DNA from: a virus
Virus record (IMG/VR): IMGVR_UViG_3300029319_009270
Span: 26,545 to 90,544 of that record
DNA: 64,000 nt
Reading direction: 5' to 3' (one strand)
The notes beneath the pieces are model-generated. The model had not been told where the DNA came from, did not search any database, and saw only the letters and a program-made list of their open reading frames with translations. This document shows positions 25,193 to 33,419 of the stretch, in pieces (position 1 is the stretch's first letter; every line of letters begins with the position of its first letter). Position numbers and translations under genes: made by a program.

Positions 25193-25268
25193 TGGAGCCA
25201 TTGATAGGATTCGAACCTACGACCGGACGCTTACAAAGCGTCTGCTCTACCAACTGAGCTACAATGGC
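25193..25268 (-). tRNA. tRNA-Thr(UGU)
   Basis: Complete cloverleaf on the minus strand: acceptor GCCATTG/CAATGGC, D-arm AGCTCAGTTGGTAGAGC, anticodon stem GACGC/GCGTC with loop TTTGTAA (anticodon TGT), T-arm with GGTTCGAATCC, discriminator T and an encoded CCA. Reads ACA. Confidence 0.96.
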
Positions 25269-25277
25269 ACAAAAACA

Positions 25278-25589
25278 CTATTTGAAAATATTATTTAATT
25301 TATCTTCTAGCTGATCTATTTTTAGCATACCAATTTTTTCTTCTTTCGTAACACCATTTTTGATAAAAAATGTATGAGGAATTGATTTAATATTGAACTT
25401 TTTTAAAGTGGAGGGATCGCAAGTTTGAATATCTACGTAGAAAAAATTAATATCTGAATATTTGTTGCTAATACTATCAACTCTTTGCTTCATAACCTTG
25501 CAAGGATTACACCAACTAGCTGAAAATTGCAGATATACATTTCCATTTTGTGTATTTTTTTCAATATTCGCGTCATTAATTTCTTCCAT
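25278..25589 (-). CDS. Thioredoxin-like protein
   Basis: 103 residues. Active site SASWCNPCK (C27, C30) and cis-Pro segment IKSIPHTFF; strand YLQFSASW and a final helix QLEDKLNNIF complete the fold. Could reduce the class II ribonucleotide reductase at 54738-57251, whose C-terminal Cys pairs need such a donor, or other phage proteins. AGGAGAG precedes the ATG. It sits between tRNA genes. Confidence 0.93.
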   Translation of the reverse strand: MEEINDANIEKNTQNGNVYLQFSASWCNPCKVMKQRVDSISNKYSDINFFYVDIQTCDPSTLKKFNIKSIPHTFFIKNGVTKEEKIGMLKIDQLEDKLNNIFK

Positions 25590-25616
25590 GATTCTCTCCT
25601 ATTTTAAAGAATAATA

Positions 25617-25937
25617 TTATTTAAGGGTTTCAAATAGAGCCCTAAGCATTCCTGTTCTTGTTGTAATGTCTAGATCACTTCCTTTTTTAATAAAATATCT
25701 TCCCACTGTTAGCGGCCAATAAGCTGTCGCCCAAAGCAACATCATTTTTATTTCAAAAGAATGTTTTTGTAAAATTTCTTCTATATCTTGATCTTTAAAA
25801 TAATTACCTGATTTATTATTCAATTCTAAAATAACGCTTCTTTCATAATCCCAATTATGATATGACCAATACACTTTGTATTCGACAATCTGATGCATTA
25901 TTCCTAAACCTAAATAAATTCCTAATCCCAGTAACAT
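25617..25937 (-). CDS. Small membrane-associated hypothetical protein
   Basis: 106 residues. A hydrophobic N-terminus (MLLGLGIYLGLGIMHQIV) and a second moderately hydrophobic segment (IKMMLLWATAYWPLTVG, about 63-79) suggest two membrane spans, with a charged loop between. Basic C-terminus (YFIKKGSDLDITTRTGMLR). I do not recognise it. Lies between thioredoxin and the tRNA pair. Confidence 0.55.
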   Translation of the reverse strand: MLLGLGIYLGLGIMHQIVEYKVYWSYHNWDYERSVILELNNKSGNYFKDQDIEEILQKHSFEIKMMLLWATAYWPLTVGRYFIKKGSDLDITTRTGMLRALFETLK

Positions 25938-25960
25938 TTTACAATCCCTTTAAAAATAAG

Positions 25961-26037
25961 TGGTGGACCCTCAAGGACTTGAACCTTGGACCTGCCGATT
26001 ATGAGTCGGATGCTCTAACCAACTGAGCTAAGGGTCC
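25961..26037 (-). tRNA. tRNA with CAU anticodon (Met, or Ile2 reading AUA)
   Basis: Complete cloverleaf on the minus strand: acceptor GGACCCT/AGGGTCC, D-arm AGCTCAGTTGGTTAGAGC, anticodon stem CCGAC/(A)TCGG with loop CTCATAA, T-arm GGTTCAAGTCC, discriminator A and encoded CCA. The overall sequence resembles bacterial tRNA-Ile2, whose C34 becomes lysidine to read AUA, as much as elongator Met; I cannot decide between them. Confidence 0.93.
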
Positions 26038-26045
26038 TAAAACTA

Positions 26046-26119
<74 letters not shown>

Positions 26120-26193
26120 AAAAGAGTACTCATCGCGTAAAATAAGTTACCATGAGTTCTGGTATTCACCTGAAGAATTCCAGCAATAATAAC

Positions 26194-26541
26194 TTAGTCA
26201 AGATAACAAACAGAGCGTCCAGTACCCCAACCTTTATGGTCGGCGTGTGTTGTATCGCCTGCCAGTGATGGGTCGGGCTGGAAAACAACTTTCACTTGTC
26301 TGTGAAGCGTCTGCTTACTACTAGGAATAAATCCTGTGATTCTGCCACCCATATAAGCATTACTAGTTCTAAATTCAGTAAGCGTAACTTGTTCGCCTAA
26401 CAACTCACGTTGTTTATCTTCACTTATTACCCAATCACCCGTTACAAAAGTACCTGTTGCAACGTTATATTCGTAGTCGTGCTTTTTGCACATTAGTGAA
26501 ATAGCTGGCTTGTTACGATTTACAAAATTAATACTTGACAT
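26194..26541 (-). CDS. Hypothetical protein, strand-rich
   Basis: 115 residues. Predicted mostly beta: YEYNVATGTFVTGDWVIS, EQVTLTEFRTSNAYMGGRITGFI and RQVKVVFQPDPSL. His/Cys residues are scattered (CKKHDY, THADHKGWGTGRSVCYLD) without a clear metal motif. A strong AAAAAGGAG precedes the ATG. Not recognised. It stands between the tRNAs and the GapR-like gene. Confidence 0.6.
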   Translation of the reverse strand: MSSINFVNRNKPAISLMCKKHDYEYNVATGTFVTGDWVISEDKQRELLGEQVTLTEFRTSNAYMGGRITGFIPSSKQTLHRQVKVVFQPDPSLAGDTTHADHKGWGTGRSVCYLD

Positions 26542-26604
26542 AAGTTATTTCTCCTTTTTAAATTATGTATTATTATTTTAACTTACAATATTGATTTTTA
26601 CAAA

Positions 26605-26835
26605 TTAAAAAGTATAAGTTTTTTCCAGTTTTTCAACAATTTGATCTAGCTGTGTTACAGCATCGCCTAGTTTCAATCGAGCTTTTACAGATCGAACTGC
26701 TTCCCGCAAAACTTTCGGATCAAACTGCTCCTTATAATCAGTGAACAAATCTTTCTTTTCTTCATTGAGAAGCTGAATCTCACCTTCAATGCGTTTCAGT
26801 TTCTCGATAAAATCTTGTAGTTGCTTATCATTCAT
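26605..26835 (-). CDS. GapR-like (DUF2312) small DNA-binding protein
   Basis: 76 residues. The pattern FIEKLKRIEGEIQLLNEEKK, then D-x-x-E-x-F-D-P-K-V-LREAVRSVKARLKL, follows GapR, an alphaproteobacterial nucleoid protein that encircles overtwisted DNA. The family's helix-turn layout and the conserved F-D-x-K-x-L segment are there, with drift elsewhere. The phage protein could help relieve supercoils in front of forks or bind the genome. GGAGG precedes the start. Assignment is from a motif only. Confidence 0.6.
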   Translation of the reverse strand: MNDKQLQDFIEKLKRIEGEIQLLNEEKKDLFTDYKEQFDPKVLREAVRSVKARLKLGDAVTQLDQIVEKLEKTYTF

Positions 26836-26885
26836 ATTTCCTCCAGCTCTATAAACATAACATATTAACTTTAATTTTACAAAAC

Positions 26886-27779
26886 TTATTCAATATGACC
26901 TGTACCAATCACTTCCCACAGCATATGAGACTGCAAAGTACCACCAAGTTCAGGAGAAACTACTGAATTCATTCTATGCCGTATCAGATGAACAGCAGTC
27001 AAACTTCCTGGCGAAAATGATTGTAAATAGGTCGGTGGAATAAAAATTGAACCAGAATCATTCTCCAAACAAGAAACAGCCCCTAAGAATCTGCTTCCAT
27101 CAGGACTATATACAGCAACGATTACTTCAAATTGAGTATTAGCCACAACAGGACTCCATGTGAAAGTTGTTCCTGATCTATAGATTGGAGCTTCAAATGC
27201 ATAACTAGGATCAACCCACAATAACGTGTAGGGTTCAATCCAATCAAAGCCTTCAACAGTTAAGAATGCATCTTGTATTATAATATTATCAATAGCAATA
27301 GAATGTTGTGTTAACCTTTCATACTGATATTCATATAATCCTGAAACTTGCCATTCGTTTAGACCAACTGAGTAAAGTTGTATTGGTTGACCTAATCCTT
27401 TAAACGAAGGGTTTCCGTTGTAATTTGCAGGTTGTGAGCTAACAAAGGTATCGTATATATTAGTAGTACAACCATCGATATACTGTAAATGTTCAAAATA
27501 GTCACCCGATGTCGGGTAATGTAATTTCAGATATGCTTGAATGTCAAACTCGCTAGAAACTCCAACGCAAGCAGGACATGCTATCTGCTTGAAATGGTAT
27601 CGGGCAAGACCAACAACATTTGTTAAGTCTGGTGATATATCATCATTTCCATCTAATACATTGCTTGTATTACTTGTGTCTACTACTATTGATGAATTAG
27701 TATCTTTGTCATCATAAACTTTAATAATCGATATATCACCAGAACAGGCCATTAGTAAAGTTAAAATTGTTAAAAACAT
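26886..27779 (-). CDS. Secreted lipoprotein
   Basis: 297 residues. N-terminal MFLTILTLLMAC is a short lipoprotein signal with lipobox L-M-A-C12, so Cys-12 would be lipidated and the protein held at the envelope. A Ser/Asp/Asn-rich linker (20-50) follows, then a beta-rich domain with paired Cys (ACPACVG, near 68-72). The region LQYIDGCTTN and YEYQYERLTQ hints at further strands. Phage lipoproteins often block superinfection by masking receptors; that is a possibility only. No homologue named. Confidence 0.7.
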   Translation of the reverse strand: MFLTILTLLMACSGDISIIKVYDDKDTNSSIVVDTSNTSNVLDGNDDISPDLTNVVGLARYHFKQIACPACVGVSSEFDIQAYLKLHYPTSGDYFEHLQYIDGCTTNIYDTFVSSQPANYNGNPSFKGLGQPIQLYSVGLNEWQVSGLYEYQYERLTQHSIAIDNIIIQDAFLTVEGFDWIEPYTLLWVDPSYAFEAPIYRSGTTFTWSPVVANTQFEVIVAVYSPDGSRFLGAVSCLENDSGSIFIPPTYLQSFSPGSLTAVHLIRHRMNSVVSPELGGTLQSHMLWEVIGTGHIE

Positions 27780-27803
27780 ATCATGCTATCCTTTAAGAGA
27801 ATA

Positions 27804-28004
27804 TTATGATATTTTTATTGATTGTAAAAGTAATTTCTTGTCGACCTTGATCTGCTCGTGCCCCAACCACGGTCTAGGCAATAATATCCAATAACAATCA
27901 TGAGTTTCTGCAAAACAATATATACTCGAACCACTGCTAAGATTACAAAATGGTTTAATAACCAAATGAACTCTATTTAAAATTTTATTTTCAAGTAATC
28001 CCAC
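27804..28004 (-). CDS. Small hypothetical protein (GTG start)
   Basis: 66 residues, opening at a GTG at 28004; an ATG at 28009 is in another frame. Contains a Cys pair spaced by 9 and the strand-like YCFAETHDCYWILLPRPW. No family recognised. The upstream stretch reads ATACTTATT, related to the TAATACTTAT motif. Modest confidence that it is translated. Confidence 0.4.
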   Translation of the reverse strand: MGLLENKILNRVHLVIKPFCNLSSGSSIYCFAETHDCYWILLPRPWLGHEQIKVDKKLLLQSIKIS

Positions 28005-28022
28005 GACATAAATAAGTATATT

Positions 28023-28265
28023 CTAATTTAACTTTTTTAAATAATTAGAAAACTCTTCACGTCGTTCTCCTCGTACAAGTATTACAAAACACTTATCTTG
28101 TATGTCATCAAAGATATAACCTAAGTCTTTTAAAACTATACCTATTTGCTTTTGATTGTCGCAAGAATACATTTGACTTGGTATCCTAATAAAAGACCCT
28201 AAGTCATCAATCATGACCAAGTCTCCGACACTTATAGCTTTTGTATTATCTTTAGATTCTTGCAC
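28023..28265 (-). CDS. Small SH3-like protein 1
   Basis: 80 residues using a GTG at 28265 preceded by AAGGAG; longer in-frame starts would lie inside the next gene. VGDLVMID, QKQIGIVLKDLGYIF and DKCFVILVRGE give the strand order of a small SH3/KOW-like barrel. Two neighbours (28232-28414, 28411-28632) look like relatives. Such small barrels may bind RNA, DNA or protein. Function unknown. Confidence 0.5.
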   Translation of the reverse strand: MQESKDNTKAISVGDLVMIDDLGSFIRIPSQMYSCDNQKQIGIVLKDLGYIFDDIQDKCFVILVRGERREEFSNYLKKLN

Positions 28266-28414
28266 CACTGTCTCCTTTGAGATCCATCTTGATACTCTAT
28301 AAGATAGCAATAACTACCCCACGCTTTATTTGTTACTTTAATAACAATACCGTAAAGATCTTCTTTTTTATCATAAACTAACTCACCGACAGAAGGCTTC
28401 AAAATATTCTTCAT
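28232..28414 (-). CDS. Small SH3-like protein 2
   Basis: 60 residues. SVGELVYDKKEDLYGIVIKV and YCYLIEYQDGSQRRQWCKNLKII match a five-strand small barrel with GxxV...G-I-V and a closing W. It overlaps both adjacent genes (4 nt upstream, 34 nt downstream), so the three are translated together. Role unknown. Confidence 0.5.
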   Translation of the reverse strand: MKNILKPSVGELVYDKKEDLYGIVIKVTNKAWGSYCYLIEYQDGSQRRQWCKNLKIIQKL

Positions 28415-28632
28415 GCTAATTCTAGATCCGCTTCCCAGTATTGATACTTTTCAATTTTATTTGTTTGAATATTTTTTACAACGTAACTGGCAATAAAAGT
28501 CGGTGACTTTTGGCATTTAACAATTTCAAAATGGATGTGTTCATCCAAAACGATTTTTTCCAAATAACATTTAAATTTATCTAATCTAAATATTTGATTT
28601 GATTTTACAATATCACCAACCTTATACTTCAT
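28411..28632 (-). CDS. Small SH3-like protein 3
   Basis: 73 residues. Starts MKYKVGDIVKSNQIFRLDKF, then FEIVKCQKSPTFIASYVVK and a final YQYWEADLEL. Like its two neighbours it opens with V-G-D/E-[I/L]-V and ends on an aromatic strand. Possible tandem duplication with much divergence. Role unknown. Confidence 0.5.
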   Translation of the reverse strand: MKYKVGDIVKSNQIFRLDKFKCYLEKIVLDEHIHFEIVKCQKSPTFIASYVVKNIQTNKIEKYQYWEADLELA

Positions 28633-28635
28633 AAC

Positions 28636-28824
28636 TTACTTCCTTGATTTGTCGTTAATTTGCTTGCTAAGAATATCCTTTAAAATGCTCATTTCTTTAA
28701 TCGATATATCGATTTGTTTTCTAACAGCTGTCCCTTCTTCATAAAGGTATTTTTTGTAATTTAAATCTTTCAACATCTTATTGATCATTAAATAGATTCC
28801 AGAGTCTGTATCCCTAACAATCAT
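28636..28824 (-). CDS. Small helical hypothetical protein
   Basis: 62 residues, highly charged and probably all helical (IYLMINKMLKDLNYKKYLYEEG, VRKQIDISIKEMSILKDILSKQI). Lies 8 nt downstream of the GMP reductase gene, with AGGAGG ahead of the ATG. Not recognised. Confidence 0.55.
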   Translation of the reverse strand: MIVRDTDSGIYLMINKMLKDLNYKKYLYEEGTAVRKQIDISIKEMSILKDILSKQINDKSRK

Positions 28825-28832
28825 TATACCTC

Positions 28833-29918
28833 CTAAACAAATACAGAGTTAAACTGTTGTGTGCATCTAACGAATGTAGCACATTTGCTCAACTGTTTTA
28901 AGGTGGGCGCTCCTACGTAAGTACAAGTAGATCTAACCCCACCTAAAATATCTTTGATTGTATTTTTGACTTTTCCTTTATAGGGTATTTCTACTGTCCG
29001 ACCTTCAGAAGATCGGTATTCTGCCACGCCGCCTGAATGTTTTTGCATTGCAGTATCAGAGCTCATACCGTAAAACTGTATGTAGTGTTTTTCTTCATAA
29101 ACTGGACCTAGCTTATCACCATAAATAGAAAGCTCTATCTCACCTGTTTTAAAACACTTAGTTATAATTTCACCACCCCCTTCGTCATGACCGGCCAACA
29201 TTCCGCCTAACATTACAAAGTCAGCACCGGCTGCAAATGCTTTGGCCACGTCTCCCGGGCAAGTGCATCCACCATCTGCGATGATATGACCGCCTAAACC
29301 GTGCGCTGCATCAGCACATTCAATAACAGCTGAAAGCTGTGGGTATCCAACGCCAGTTTGAATTCTTGTAGTGCATACAGAACCCGGGCCAATACCAACC
29401 TTAACAACATCTGCTCCTGCGAGAATAAGCTCTTGTGTCATGTCTGCAGTGACAACATTACCAGCAATGATGTTGCAATGAGGAAAATCACTTCTGACTA
29501 GTTTAACAAAATCAGTAAAGTGTTCTGAGTATCCATTCGCTATATCAATACAAATCCAACTTAGATTACACGTTGAAATTATTTCTTTTGCTTTCTTGTA
29601 CTCTTCTACGTTTGTGCCCACACTAATAGCAAGATGATCTGTGTCTATTTGTCCGAACTGACCATACCAGTCCTCAGGTGTATTTTGCTTTGTTATGCAG
29701 GTAAACATCTCACATAACGCTAGCTCGTGTGCTATATTAAACGTGCCTACCCCGTCCATGTTCGCAGCCATAATTGGGATCCCAGTCCAGAATTTGCCGC
29801 TGTTTCTAAACGTATACTTTCGACGCAAGTCGACTTCTTTCCTAGATCGGAGGATACTGCGTTTTGGACGAATTAGTACATCTTTATAATCTAATTTTAT
29901 TTCTTGTTCAATTCTCAC
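28833..29918 (-). CDS. guaC: GMP reductase
   Basis: NADPH-dependent reductive deamination of GMP to IMP. 361 residues against 347 in E. coli, and very similar throughout: [12 protein letters not shown] near the start, the catalytic loop [14 protein letters not shown] with C182, [35 protein letters not shown], and the YGMSSDTAM...[15 protein letters not shown] closing segment. No CBS domains, and the flap fits GMP reductase rather than IMP dehydrogenase. An insert near 250-275 adds length. Paired with PurA it converts guanine to adenine nucleotides. Confidence 0.96.
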   Translation of the reverse strand: MRIEQEIKLDYKDVLIRPKRSILRSRKEVDLRRKYTFRNSGKFWTGIPIMAANMDGVGTFNIAHELALCEMFTCITKQNTPEDWYGQFGQIDTDHLAISVGTNVEEYKKAKEIISTCNLSWICIDIANGYSEHFTDFVKLVRSDFPHCNIIAGNVVTADMTQELILAGADVVKVGIGPGSVCTTRIQTGVGYPQLSAVIECADAAHGLGGHIIADGGCTCPGDVAKAFAAGADFVMLGGMLAGHDEGGGEIITKCFKTGEIELSIYGDKLGPVYEEKHYIQFYGMSSDTAMQKHSGGVAEYRSSEGRTVEIPYKGKVKNTIKDILGGVRSTCTYVGAPTLKQLSKCATFVRCTQQFNSVFV

Positions 29919-29929
29919 AATTTTTCTCC

Positions 29930-30268
29930 TTAATTTTTTTCAACAATTGCTTTCAATGGAAAACCAGACTGTCTAGCATAATCAATGACTTGAGCAGATT
30001 TTGTATCAGCAATCTCTTTGCTGAAAGGGCCGCCTGCTATACCCTTCCCTTTTTCATGAACAGAGCTAGCTATATTCCACGCTGTATCAACATCTTTATA
30101 AAAAAAAGTAATTAACACTATAACAACAAATTGAAAATGTGTATAGTCATCATTTAACAAGACAACGTTGTATTTACTAGGTTTTACTACTTTATTCTTT
30201 TCTTTTTGTCTATCAAGTAGATCTACACCGCTATCACAATCTTTGCTTTCTTTCTTTTTTTGAGTCAT
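29930..30268 (-). CDS. clpS: ClpS adaptor (N-degron recognition)
   Basis: Delivers proteins with destabilising N-termini to ClpAP. 112 residues: a 30-residue disordered N-terminal extension then the ClpS core. Key residues remain: N39-D40 in [12 protein letters not shown] and H71 in [13 protein letters not shown], which hold the substrate alpha-amino group and pocket; [25 protein letters not shown] completes the fold. Phage-encoded ClpS together with a ClpP homologue (53228-53830) is striking. It could redirect host proteolysis; the host ClpA would be needed. Not demonstrated. Confidence 0.93.
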   Translation of the reverse strand: MTQKKKESKDCDSGVDLLDRQKEKNKVVKPSKYNVVLLNDDYTHFQFVVIVLITFFYKDVDTAWNIASSVHEKGKGIAGGPFSKEIADTKSAQVIDYARQSGFPLKAIVEKN

Positions 30269-30322
30269 TGTTGCCTTTTATAAAAGTATAACAAACTTCT
30301 TAAGTATTTTCAAATTATTTTT

Positions 30323-31855
30323 TTAATCTTCTGTATACAAATAACCAAAGTATAAAGCTTGTTTTAAAAGATCAAATATCCCAGGTGGTAAATGATCTAC
30401 GAAATAAAACAATGATCCTTTATACTCTCCTACAAAAGCTTTTTCTGGGCTTGGTGGTATACTGGGTGGGACAGCATCCCTTTCCAACGGATAATCGTGC
30501 TCCACAACTCCGAAGAATGGGATTAGTGTATCCTCGACTGGCGAATCTGCTTTCTCTCCGCCGTATGCGGTCATGTCAATCCAATACATAAATCTATCAA
30601 CATCGTCTAACCACGGAGCAAAATCTACTGAAACTTGCCATAAAAAGTTTTTCTCACTTTTTTCATTTTTAAAAAGTTCAGGATTTATTTTTCTGTATAT
30701 CACAGGTGCGCCGTCTAAGTATTTTTTTATTAAATTATTCTGAGATAACATAATAACTTCGCCTTGAGGACCGTAGTAAGGCTTTTCATAGCTACCTTCA
30801 TTTTCTTCTACTCTGACGTTGCTTTTTTTATTTACATCTATTACGTCTAGTGCTCTTCCTCGGTCCTTTAAGTCTTTCATTATCTTTTTAATTTGTTCTG
30901 ATCCAAAAAACTCATACCCAGGATACATGGCGGGTATCACCTTGAATTTAGTTAAATTTTTGAATAAGTGTCCTGGGCCAACCATCATAGTTCGACCTAT
31001 CATTTCTTTTTCACCGGTCAGCGTCTTTATCACTAGATCCTCTTTGCTCTCGCCTCGCATACTGGCTAAATCACCAGTGATATCTTTGTTTTCTAAATCA
31101 ACAACAGGAACATTAATGTTAATTAGGGTATTGGCAATATCACCTACTATTGTCTGAATTGAATTCCCTTCTCTGTCGGCACCAAGTTTATTGATATCTT
31201 TTAACAGCCAACTTGTATCAATAATTACTTTTTTGACTTTTGGATTGATCATGATAAACTCATTGGATGAAAGCCTGTCGGATGGCAAGCCATACGTGTC
31301 AGGGCCTAGTATCATATATTTAATGTAGTCAGCTGGATCATCGCTTATCCCGCCCTGTAACTTGCCAGGCATTTTGGTTTGAAATATTCCACCCCTCTCA
31401 GTTTCTGCGTCTCTATCAAATGCCAAAGCAACAGGTCCATCTAAGACTAAACCAATCTTTCCGATCAATGTTGATCCTTTTTGTGCTTGAAAATTCATAT
31501 AACCGACTGATGATACTGCACCAGATATTTTTAGCTGTGACTTGTTAGACCATTTCTTAAAATCATTTAATAGCGTTACGACACTGCCTTCGTAAAGATT
31601 GAACCAATGAATGATTTCAAGATTGTTTGAATTCAAAAAAGAACGATCAGCACATGTATCGAAAGCTTTATAGTACGCAGTCTGTTCTTCTTGACCTAAG
31701 TTTTGAAATTGTTTAAAGTGGCCACTGACACAATCATAAGATGGTTCAACAGTAACACTTGAGTTAGTTGAATTAACAACCTCAATATTTTCTTCATCTT
31801 GTTCTCTTAAAACATCTCTAATTATTTTTCGAACAGTCGTTTTGTTTATAAACAT
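30323..31855 (-). CDS. Large tagged protein of unknown function
   Basis: 510 residues. N-terminal tag MFINKTTVRKIIRDVLREQ ends in LRE-Q. A mixed alpha/beta body follows, with segments such as GKIGLVLDGPVALAFDRD, a SSNEFIMINPKVKKVIIDTSW stretch near 200, and a C-terminal domain with WLDDVDRFMYWIDM. No catalytic motif I can trust. The upstream region holds the 15-mer shared with the 929-residue tagged gene. Probably an internal or injected virion protein by the tag argument. Confidence 0.6.
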   Translation of the reverse strand: MFINKTTVRKIIRDVLREQDEENIEVVNSTNSSVTVEPSYDCVSGHFKQFQNLGQEEQTAYYKAFDTCADRSFLNSNNLEIIHWFNLYEGSVVTLLNDFKKWSNKSQLKISGAVSSVGYMNFQAQKGSTLIGKIGLVLDGPVALAFDRDAETERGGIFQTKMPGKLQGGISDDPADYIKYMILGPDTYGLPSDRLSSNEFIMINPKVKKVIIDTSWLLKDINKLGADREGNSIQTIVGDIANTLININVPVVDLENKDITGDLASMRGESKEDLVIKTLTGEKEMIGRTMMVGPGHLFKNLTKFKVIPAMYPGYEFFGSEQIKKIMKDLKDRGRALDVIDVNKKSNVRVEENEGSYEKPYYGPQGEVIMLSQNNLIKKYLDGAPVIYRKINPELFKNEKSEKNFLWQVSVDFAPWLDDVDRFMYWIDMTAYGGEKADSPVEDTLIPFFGVVEHDYPLERDAVPPSIPPSPEKAFVGEYKGSLFYFVDHLPPGIFDLLKQALYFGYLYTED

Positions 31856-31888
31856 AATTTATTCCTCACAATAATTATGTTATGTAAA

Positions 31889-32866
31889 CTAATAATACTG
31901 TGTCAAATCTATATTTTTACCTTTTGCTTCTTCAAGATATCTTAAAGGATTGTAATTGTCTGTTTTTGTTATGCTTTCAAAAGACATTCTAATACCTGTT
32001 TGTAGATCAATCTTTGGTGACCACCCAGATACATTTCTAAACTTCCAAGATGATAGCATATGATTACCAAGGTAGTCTGTTTTAGAGTGCCATCTGATTA
32101 CATTCTCAAGGTCTAGATCAGTAACTTGTTGAATCAACTTTACAATCTCACCTGTCATCAAAGGAGTTTCAGCTGCAACATTCCAATCCTGGTACCAAAG
32201 ATTTTGATTTATTGCTGTTAAAACTGCATCGCAATAATCGTTGACATGCATGTAGTCTTTAATTTTTGAAGGATCCAGGAACATATCAATCTGTGTCTTT
32301 CCGTTAATAGCACCATAGATTGATTTTGCAATAAGAGAATTCATATCTCCAATTCCTCCATAAGCGAATAGAGGTCGAACAATCATCCATTTTTCAACTT
32401 GACTTTTAATAATGTCCTCTGCACAGAGTTTTTGACAGCCATATAAAGTGTGTGGGCCTCTATCTGATCTTTCTTCAATTTGCTTGCTTTGGTAGTTCTT
32501 TGTATCATATATCACTGTCGTACCCATGTAGCAGACAGGTATGTCTAGCTTTCTTGCAGCCCGGCAAATTGTATACGTACCTTCAACGTTGGTTAAGGTA
32601 GATTCTTTAGCATTAAGTGCTACAACGTCTGTACCGACAACTGCAGCATTATGTATTATAACATCAATTTTTTCACTTTTGAAAAAGTTTACCCAATGAT
32701 CAATTGAATTTCCATGAACACAAGGTTCTTTTTTCTCGGACCATTTTGTAAAATAATTATCATATTTTGACACGCCTTCATTGACAACTTCTATATCAAA
32801 TAACTTAGATCTGGCTATTAGATTTCGGCCGATGAAGCCTTTTTCTCCGGTGATGAATAATTTCAT
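31889..32866 (-). CDS. NAD-dependent sugar epimerase/dehydratase, second copy
   Basis: 325 residues. Rossmann start MKLFITGEKGFIGRNLI, an NAAVVGTD loop, GTTVIYD and the catalytic Y-x3-K in LYGCQKLCAED. Divergent from the SDR at 16878-17858, so the two probably act on different sugars or steps. TACTCC-complementary GGAGT sits before the ATG. It may build a nucleotide sugar for virion, host-surface or DNA glycosylation. Confidence 0.86.
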   Translation of the reverse strand: MKLFITGEKGFIGRNLIARSKLFDIEVVNEGVSKYDNYFTKWSEKKEPCVHGNSIDHWVNFFKSEKIDVIIHNAAVVGTDVVALNAKESTLTNVEGTYTICRAARKLDIPVCYMGTTVIYDTKNYQSKQIEERSDRGPHTLYGCQKLCAEDIIKSQVEKWMIVRPLFAYGGIGDMNSLIAKSIYGAINGKTQIDMFLDPSKIKDYMHVNDYCDAVLTAINQNLWYQDWNVAAETPLMTGEIVKLIQQVTDLDLENVIRWHSKTDYLGNHMLSSWKFRNVSGWSPKIDLQTGIRMSFESITKTDNYNPLRYLEEAKGKNIDLTQYY

Positions 32867-32909
32867 TTTTTACTCCTTTTTGATATATTATACAAAGCAT
32901 TATTGAATA

Positions 32910-33356
32910 TTACATATGTGTATGATAACTTTTGTGACGCTCATACATAATATCAGTTTTTACATGATAGTGATCAATACCTAATGCATGCCCTGTTTCA
33001 TGAACAACAACTTCATAATCAGTCACACCTTCGTGTGAAAGCTTTATGACTGCATTATCTAAATACCGATAAGTCCAATTGAGTTCAGTGTGTCCGTAAG
33101 TACGTACTGTATCAATAGTATCATCAGCAGGTGCAAATTTAATAACATACTTTTCTGGTTTGCCATCACAATGTGTTCTTGTAGAAATTTCACCAAATTC
33201 ATGACCTCTTGATTTCCAATATTCGATAGCATCTTGAACGTACTCAATTTTAATATTAGAATTTTCACAATAAACAACATCGGGTGCTACACGCCAGGTT
33301 GCAAAGTATTCATAGTCTGCAGCAAATGTTGAAGCAATCAAAGCTAGTAGAAACAT
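32910..33356 (-). CDS. Secreted matrixin-like zinc metalloprotease
   Basis: 148 residues. Short signal peptide (MFLLALIASTFAA), then a small protease domain. Zinc site VVHETGHALGIDH: H119, E120, H123, H129 in the HExxHxxGxxH form, followed by the Met-turn TDIMYE (M137). This is the minimal metzincin/matrixin layout with no propeptide or hemopexin region seen. It would act outside the cytoplasm, perhaps on envelope or neighbouring-cell proteins. Its ribosome site is buried in a perfect hairpin (33357-33393), suggesting controlled expression. Confidence 0.85.
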   Translation of the reverse strand: MFLLALIASTFAADYEYFATWRVAPDVVYCENSNIKIEYVQDAIEYWKSRGHEFGEISTRTHCDGKPEKYVIKFAPADDTIDTVRTYGHTELNWTYRYLDNAVIKLSHEGVTDYEVVVHETGHALGIDHYHVKTDIMYERHKSYHTHM

Positions 33357-33393
33357 AAAAACTCCTTTTATTTTTATTATAAAAGGAGTTTTT
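33357..33393. terminator. 15 bp hairpin terminator overlapping the metalloprotease ribosome site
   Basis: Perfect 15 bp inverted repeat (arms 33357-33371 and 33379-33393, 7 nt loop) with A/T tracts on both sides, so it can terminate in both directions. In minus-strand RNA the 3' arm contains AAGGAG and the five-T tract is also the spacer to the ATG at 33356. Confidence 0.8.
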
Positions 33394-33419
33394 TAAATTT
33401 GCACGTGTTTTAAATAAAT

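Noticed and set aside
28833-29918. IMP dehydrogenase
   Set aside because: No CBS insert, and the sequence follows GMP reductase throughout, including the YGMSS and [11 protein letters not shown] segments.
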